From NCBI GenBank assembly GCA_003453215.1, contig DMMB01000081.1, forward strand, positions 498-9,677: a stretch of 9,180 bases of DNA, read 5' to 3'. Made by a program: the position numbers and the translations under genes. The notes under the pieces were generated by a model, which was given only the letters and a program-made list of their open reading frames with translations, was not told the DNA's origin and made no database searches. This document shows positions 5,861 through 9,180 of this stretch, in pieces. The stretch is from Oscillospiraceae bacterium. GTDB lineage: Bacteria > Bacillota > Clostridia > Oscillospirales > Ruminococcaceae. Position 1 is the first letter of the stretch. Every line of letters begins with the position of its first letter.

Positions 5861-6050
5861 ATAGGAAAAGTTTTTTCGCCGGTGAGAAAAGTCCTTTCAC
5901 TAATCCCTGCAAATCGCATACTTTTTGCAGATAAAAGGTTACTATTTCACTTTTATTTACAAAAGATTTACGATACAGGGAGAATATGGGCTGATATTGC
6001 ATAAATAGTGGATATTGTTGGGTAATCATTGCTGGGGTATATTGTGCGAA
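5861..6050. other. AT-rich patch (35% GC) with promoter-like boxes
   Basis: Counting 190 bases gives 67 G or C (35%), far below the surrounding genes. It holds a 7-bp hairpin, CTGCAAA...TTTGCAG (5907-5930), and a weak plus-strand promoter candidate, TTGTTG (6015-6020), 17 nt, TATATT (6038-6043), pointing toward mfd about 450 bp away. A minus-strand frame at 5835-6029 (64 codons) has no ribosome binding site. It may be a promoter region or a foreign fragment. Confidence 0.4.
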
Positions 6051-6151
6051 TTTGGAGTGCGAGGAGGTCGCGGGGGAGAGGGTGCGGGAGATGGATTTGC
6101 CAAGGATAGCAGAAACAGACCTAAAAGTATTTGCTCACTCGCCCCATAGTC

Positions 6152-6170
6152 CCCCTCCTCTGAGGAGGGG
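6152..6170. repeat. GC-rich perfect palindrome
   Basis: CCCCTCCTC (6152-6160) and GAGGAGGGG (6162-6170) are exact reverse complements around a single T, followed by AGAGGGG. As RNA it forms a 7-bp stem with a 5-nt loop. Such palindromes are typical of small interspersed repeats; only one copy is in this window. Confidence 0.5.
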
Positions 6171-6184
6171 AGAGGGGTGGTGGT

Positions 6185-6214
6185 TCGCCCTTCCGCGCTC
6201 CAGCGCGGGGGCGA
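6185..6214. repeat. GC-rich hairpin
   Basis: TCGCCC (6185-6190) pairs with GGGCGA (6209-6214); after a two-T bulge, CCGCGCT (6193-6199) pairs with AGCGCGG (6202-6208) around CC. Thirteen pairs in 30 nt, with a small effective loop. It belongs to the run of stem-loops leading into repeat copy B. Confidence 0.5.
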
Positions 6215-6241
6215 TAAAAATGCGTCGCAGACACCCTATAA

Positions 6242-6282
6242 GCACCGTTTAGCCCACGCTTCGGGACGGTGCAACCGTTCCG
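6242..6282. repeat. Overlapping alternative hairpins beside repeat copy B
   Basis: GCACCGT (6242-6248) pairs with ACGGTGC (6266-6272). Alternatively CGGGACGGT (6262-6270) pairs with ACCGTTCCG (6274-6282) around GCA with one G-T wobble on the plus strand. The two structures share 6266-6272 and so exclude each other. They abut the invariant tail of copy B, and have no counterpart next to copy A. Confidence 0.45.
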
Positions 6283-6424
6283 AGCGGGCGTTCCGGTGCG
6301 TCCGGGTTTTTAGGGCGCAGCCCTAAATGACTTTTGCGTCCTTTTCTTCACAGAAAAGGACGGCCCCGCCGGCAGGCGTGCTCCCCAAGCCCTTGCCAAA
6401 GGCCCTGCACCGCCGCCCGGTGAC
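6282..6424 (-). repeat. Structured 143-nt repeat element, copy B (inverted)
   Basis: Read on the minus strand from 6424, it repeats the plan of copy A: CCTT-TGGC-AAGG (6402-6391), CGCC-TGCC-GGCG (6378-6367), an 11-bp stem CGTCCTTTTCT-GTGA-AGAAAAGGACG (6362-6337), a 9-nt spacer starting CAAAA, an 8-bp stem TTTAGGGC-TGC-GCCCTAAA (6327-6309), and the invariant tail (6302-6282). Relative to copy A, four pairs of the long stem and two pairs of the short stem have changed on both sides. It ends 66 bp before the mfd start codon, so it may lie within the mfd leader or just upstream of its promoter. Confidence 0.75.
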
Positions 6425-6437
6425 TGCCAATTTAGCA

Positions 6438-6466
6438 TTGACAGGAAAATGTTTTGACAGAAAGTA
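6438..6466 (+). promoter_or_regulatory. Duplicated TTGACAG boxes upstream of mfd
   Basis: TTGACAG occurs at 6438-6444 and again at 6454-6460, each followed closely by an A-run, giving a direct repeat with 16-bp period. TTGACA is a perfect -35 hexamer, but no acceptable -10 box lies 16-18 nt after either copy, so this is either an activator-dependent promoter, a regulator site or chance. Confidence 0.3.
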
Positions 6467-6490
6467 ACCGTTTCCGCAGGAGGTCTCTCT

Positions 6491-9180
6491 ATGTTCCAAA
6501 ATCTCCAAAACTTAACCGCCTATTCCCTCCCCCGTGAGGCGCTGCGCGCCGGGAAAAGTCCCCTGCTGCTGGATGGCCTTGCTGCCGTCCATAAAGCGCA
6601 CTTTGCGGCGGCCCTGTGCCACGATTTGGGGCGGGGGGCGGTCATTCTTACCGCCGAAGAGGCCGCGGCCACCCGATTGGTGGAGGACATCAACCGCCTT
6701 TTGGGGGAAGAGCGGGCGCTGCTGTACCCCGAGCGGGAATTTACCTACCACAATGTGGAAAGTGTAAGTCGGGAATATGAGCAGCTACGGCTGGGCGTTC
6801 TGCGGCGGCTGCAGCGGAACCCGACCCTGATTGCGGTGGGAACGGTAACAGCTGCCCTGCAGCCCACCTTGCTGCCGGAGCAGCTTTCGGCCGCCACCCT
6901 TAGCCTGCGGGTAGGAGAAGAATATCCTCCCCAAAAGCTGCTGGAATTTCTGGTGCAGGCCGGCTATCAGCGGGCCGAGCAGGTAGAGGGTATCGGGCAG
7001 TTTGCGGCCCGGGGCGGCATTGTGGATTTTTATCCCCCACAGTACAGTTGGCCCATCCGGCTGGAATACTGGGGGGACGAGGTGGATTCCATTGCCGCTT
7101 TTTCGCTGGAAAGCCAGCGCCGGGAGGACAGCATGAAGCTGGTGGAGATTACCCCGGTGCGGGAGCTGCTGTATCACCCTGCCGAACTGGCCGCCCAGCT
7201 GAAAGAAAAGCTCTCCCGGCTGAGTGCAAAACAGAAAACCCTGTGTGAAGAAGGGCTGCGGCAGGATATTGATCTTCTGGAGGGGGGCGCGGCCCTGCCG
7301 GCCGCCGACCGGTATGCCGGGCTGCTGTGTCCGGCGGGCAGCAATCTGCTTTCCTACCGGGGAGAGCGGCTGCTGCTGCTTTCCGAAGGGGTAAACCTGA
7401 AAGAGAGCCTGAGCCACACCTGTTGGCAGCAAAAACAGGATGTCGCCGCCCTGCTGGAAGAGGGCGTACTGGCCCCGGGCTGTGCCTTCCTTTTCCCGGA
7501 GCCGGGGGTGCTGGAAGAACAGCTGCCGCAGCTGCCCACCGTTATTCTGGATAGCTTTCCCCGCAGCTACCCCGGTCTGCCGCTGGCGGGGCTGTACCAC
7601 GTTTCGGCCAATGCTCTTTCCGTCTGGGGCGGAGCGCTGGATCCTCTCTGTGAAGACCTGGAGAACTACCGCAGCCAGGACTGGACGGTATGGCTGCTGG
7701 CCGGAACGGAGCGCGGCGCTCTGGCACTGACCGAGGATCTTAATCGGCGGGGCTTTGCTGCAAGATTTGTAAAATCTCCCGAGAATATTACGCAGGGTAA
7801 AATATTTGTGATGCCCGGCGGGCTTTCTTCCGGCTTTGAGTACCCGGAACTGCGCTGGGCGGTTATTACCACCGCCAAAACCGGCAGCAGCCTGACCGCG
7901 AAGAGCCGCCACAAAACCCGCCGGCAGCAGGGCGAGGTGCTGCGGGAACTGACCGATCTGACGCCCGGCATGGCCGTTGTTCATGTGGCGCATGGCATCG
8001 GCATTTTTGAGGGGATTGTGAAGCAGGAAGTGGGCGGCGTCACCAAGGATTATATCAAGATCCGGTACGCCGGCACCGATATGCTGTATGTGCCGGTAAC
8101 CCAGCTGGACCTGGTAACCAAATATGTGGGTGGCAAAGATGAACAGACCGTCAAGCTGAACCGCCTGGGCGGCAATGAATGGAGCCGCACCCGGCAGCGG
8201 GTTAAAAAATCGGTGGAGGATATGGCCGCCGAACTGATCCAGCTGTATGCCAAGCGCAGCACCGTAAAGGGCTTTGCCTTTAGCCCGGACAGCGACTGGC
8301 AAACCGAATTTGAACAGCGCTTTGAATACGAAGAGACCGATGACCAGCTGCGCTGCATCGAAGAGATCAAGCACGATATGGAGCAGCCCAGCCCCATGGA
8401 CCGGCTGCTGTGCGGCGATGTGGGCTTTGGCAAAACGGAGGTCGCCCTGCGGGCGGTCTTTAAGTGTGTGCTGGACGGCAAGCAATGCGCCGTTCTGGTG
8501 CCGACCACCATCCTGGCGTGGCAGCACTACCAAACTTTCCTGCGGCGGCTGGAGGGTTATCCCATTACAGTGGAACTGCTTTCCCGCTTCCGCACGCCAA
8601 AGCAGCAGAAGGAAATTCTGCAGAAGCTGGCCGATGGCAAAATTGACGTAGTGGTGGGCACCCACCGCCTGGTGCAGGATGACGTCCGGTTCCGGGATCT
8701 TGGTCTTTGTGTCATTGATGAAGAGCAGCGCTTTGGCGTGAAGCAAAAGGAGAAATTCAAGCAGCTGAAGGGCAGTGTGGATGTTCTGACCCTTTCCGCC
8801 ACCCCCATTCCCCGGACGCTGAACATGGCGATGAGCGGCATCCGGGATATGTCGGTCATCAATGAAGCGCCGCAGGACCGCCACCCGGTGCAGACCTATG
8901 TACTGGAATATGACGACCATATCATCACCGAAGCGATACGAAAAGAACTGCGGCGGGGCGGGCAGGTTTTTTACCTGCACAACCGCATCGACAGCATAGA
9001 ACTGACGGCGGCCCACCTGAAGGAAGAGCTGCCGGAGGCCCGCATTGTGACCGCCCATGGCAAGATGACCGAGGACGAACTTTCGGAGATCTGGCAGCGG
9101 CTGCTGGAGCGGGAAATTGATATTCTGGTGTGTACCACCATCATCGAAGCCGGGGTGGACGTGCCCAACTGCAACACCCT
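6491..9180 (+). CDS. mfd: Transcription-repair coupling factor Mfd, C-terminus cut by window edge
   Basis: A DNA translocase that removes stalled RNA polymerase at lesions and recruits UvrA. The window holds 896 codons of a family usually near 1150-1180. Domains in order: UvrB-like N-terminus with the GGIVDFYP motif (about 175-182); a divergent middle; the RNA-polymerase-interacting domain (about 488-555, PGMAVVHVAHGIGIFEG and YVPVTQLDLVTKYVG); then the superfamily 2 helicase core with Walker A GDVGFGKT (642-649), GTHRL, the DEEQ box (743-746), SATPIPRT (769-776), and TTIIEAGVDVPNCNT just before the edge. Missing are the rest of the second RecA-like domain, most of the translocation motif and the UvrA-inhibiting C-terminal domain. 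ATG 6491 is supported by AGGAGG (6478-6483) at 7-nt spacing. The reading frame is continuous to the edge. Separated from pth by the repeat interval, it probably has its own promoter. Confidence 0.97.
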   Translation, partial: MFQNLQNLTAYSLPREALRAGKSPLLLDGLAAVHKAHFAAALCHDLGRGAVILTAEEAAATRLVEDINRLLGEERALLYPEREFTYHNVESVSREYEQLRLGVLRRLQRNPTLIAVGTVTAALQPTLLPEQLSAATLSLRVGEEYPPQKLLEFLVQAGYQRAEQVEGIGQFAARGGIVDFYPPQYSWPIRLEYWGDEVDSIAAFSLESQRREDSMKLVEITPVRELLYHPAELAAQLKEKLSRLSAKQKTLCEEGLRQDIDLLEGGAALPAADRYAGLLCPAGSNLLSYRGERLLLLSEGVNLKESLSHTCWQQKQDVAALLEEGVLAPGCAFLFPEPGVLEEQLPQLPTVILDSFPRSYPGLPLAGLYHVSANALSVWGGALDPLCEDLENYRSQDWTVWLLAGTERGALALTEDLNRRGFAARFVKSPENITQGKIFVMPGGLSSGFEYPELRWAVITTAKTGSSLTAKSRHKTRRQQGEVLRELTDLTPGMAVVHVAHGIGIFEGIVKQEVGGVTKDYIKIRYAGTDMLYVPVTQLDLVTKYVGGKDEQTVKLNRLGGNEWSRTRQRVKKSVEDMAAELIQLYAKRSTVKGFAFSPDSDWQTEFEQRFEYEETDDQLRCIEEIKHDMEQPSPMDRLLCGDVGFGKTEVALRAVFKCVLDGKQCAVLVPTTILAWQHYQTFLRRLEGYPITVELLSRFRTPKQQKEILQKLADGKIDVVVGTHRLVQDDVRFRDLGLCVIDEEQRFGVKQKEKFKQLKGSVDVLTLSATPIPRTLNMAMSGIRDMSVINEAPQDRHPVQTYVLEYDDHIITEAIRKELRRGGQVFYLHNRIDSIELTAAHLKEELPEARIVTAHGKMTEDELSEIWQRLLEREIDILVCTTIIEAGVDVPNCNT

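Larger units (their letters stand above)
5319..6490. other. 1.17-kb non-coding, hairpin- and repeat-rich interval
   Basis: No frame in this stretch has both a convincing ribosome binding site and a recognisable protein. It contains a structured hairpin near pth, a pair of inverted 143-nt elements, a 21-nt direct repeat, a 35% GC patch and several GC-rich palindromes, each listed separately. In Bacillus this position between pth and mfd holds fin (yabK), which is not present here. I looked for tRNA (no TTCGA-type T-arm with a matching acceptor), CRISPR and transposase remnants, and found none. Confidence 0.8.

Noticed and set aside
5835..6029. 64-codon minus-strand frame in the AT-rich patch
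   Set aside because: No ribosome binding site before the ATG and no recognisable domain; it overlaps palindromic non-coding DNA.
6052..6252. 66-codon plus-strand frame through the palindromes, reading SPPPLRRGE
   Set aside because: It is a translation of the CCCCTCCTC palindrome and starts at a non-ATG codon; a typical spurious repeat-derived frame.
5544..6424. CRISPR array or integron attC sites
   Set aside because: Only two copies, inverted, 595 bp apart, without regular spacers, cas genes or an integrase in view.
6785..9058. 757-codon minus-strand open frame antisense to mfd
   Set aside because: Mfd motifs are intact on the plus strand; the antisense frame is His/Gln/Gly-rich shadow sequence.

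Overview
The window reads as a chromosomal housekeeping region of a moderately GC-rich, low-repeat-tolerance-free Gram-positive bacterium, most likely a Clostridia member of the Oscillospiraceae/Ruminococcaceae type. The taxonomic call is inference. It rests on a Clostridium-type pyruvate phosphate dikinase, strong AGGAGG ribosome binding sites, TATAAT-type promoters, and the gene order glmU-prs-pth-mfd, which matches the Bacillus subtilis order gcaD-prs-ctc-spoVC(pth)-fin-mfd with ctc and fin absent.

Layout: (1) 1-2341, minus strand, ppdK (pyruvate phosphate dikinase), cut by the left edge so that its C-terminus is missing, with a promoter near 2445-2473 and a roughly 100-nt structured leader. 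(2) 2474-2906, a divergent intergenic stretch holding a doubtful 78-residue minus-strand ORF, a plus-strand promoter candidate and a long leader hairpin. (3) 2907-5318, plus strand: a GlmU-type acetyltransferase that lacks the uridylyltransferase half, then prs (PRPP synthase), a clear intrinsic terminator, and pth (peptidyl-tRNA hydrolase). (4) 5319-6490, 1172 bp with no convincing gene, packed with stem-loops and repeats. (5) 6491-9180, plus strand, the first 896 codons of mfd (transcription-repair coupling factor), cut by the right edge.

Functionally the genes are core: PEP/pyruvate interconversion, UDP-GlcNAc and PRPP precursor supply, peptidyl-tRNA recycling and transcription-coupled repair.

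The unusual part is the pth-mfd interval. It carries two inverted copies (5544-5686 plus; 6282-6424 minus) of a 143-nt element. Both copies have the same order of four hairpins. The hairpin arms differ in sequence, but at least six base pairs have changed on both sides so that pairing is kept, and a 21-nt tail is invariant. This is the pattern expected of a structured RNA or DNA-hairpin repeat family, and I do not recognise it as a named one. A 35% GC patch and several further GC-rich palindromes lie between and beside the copies.
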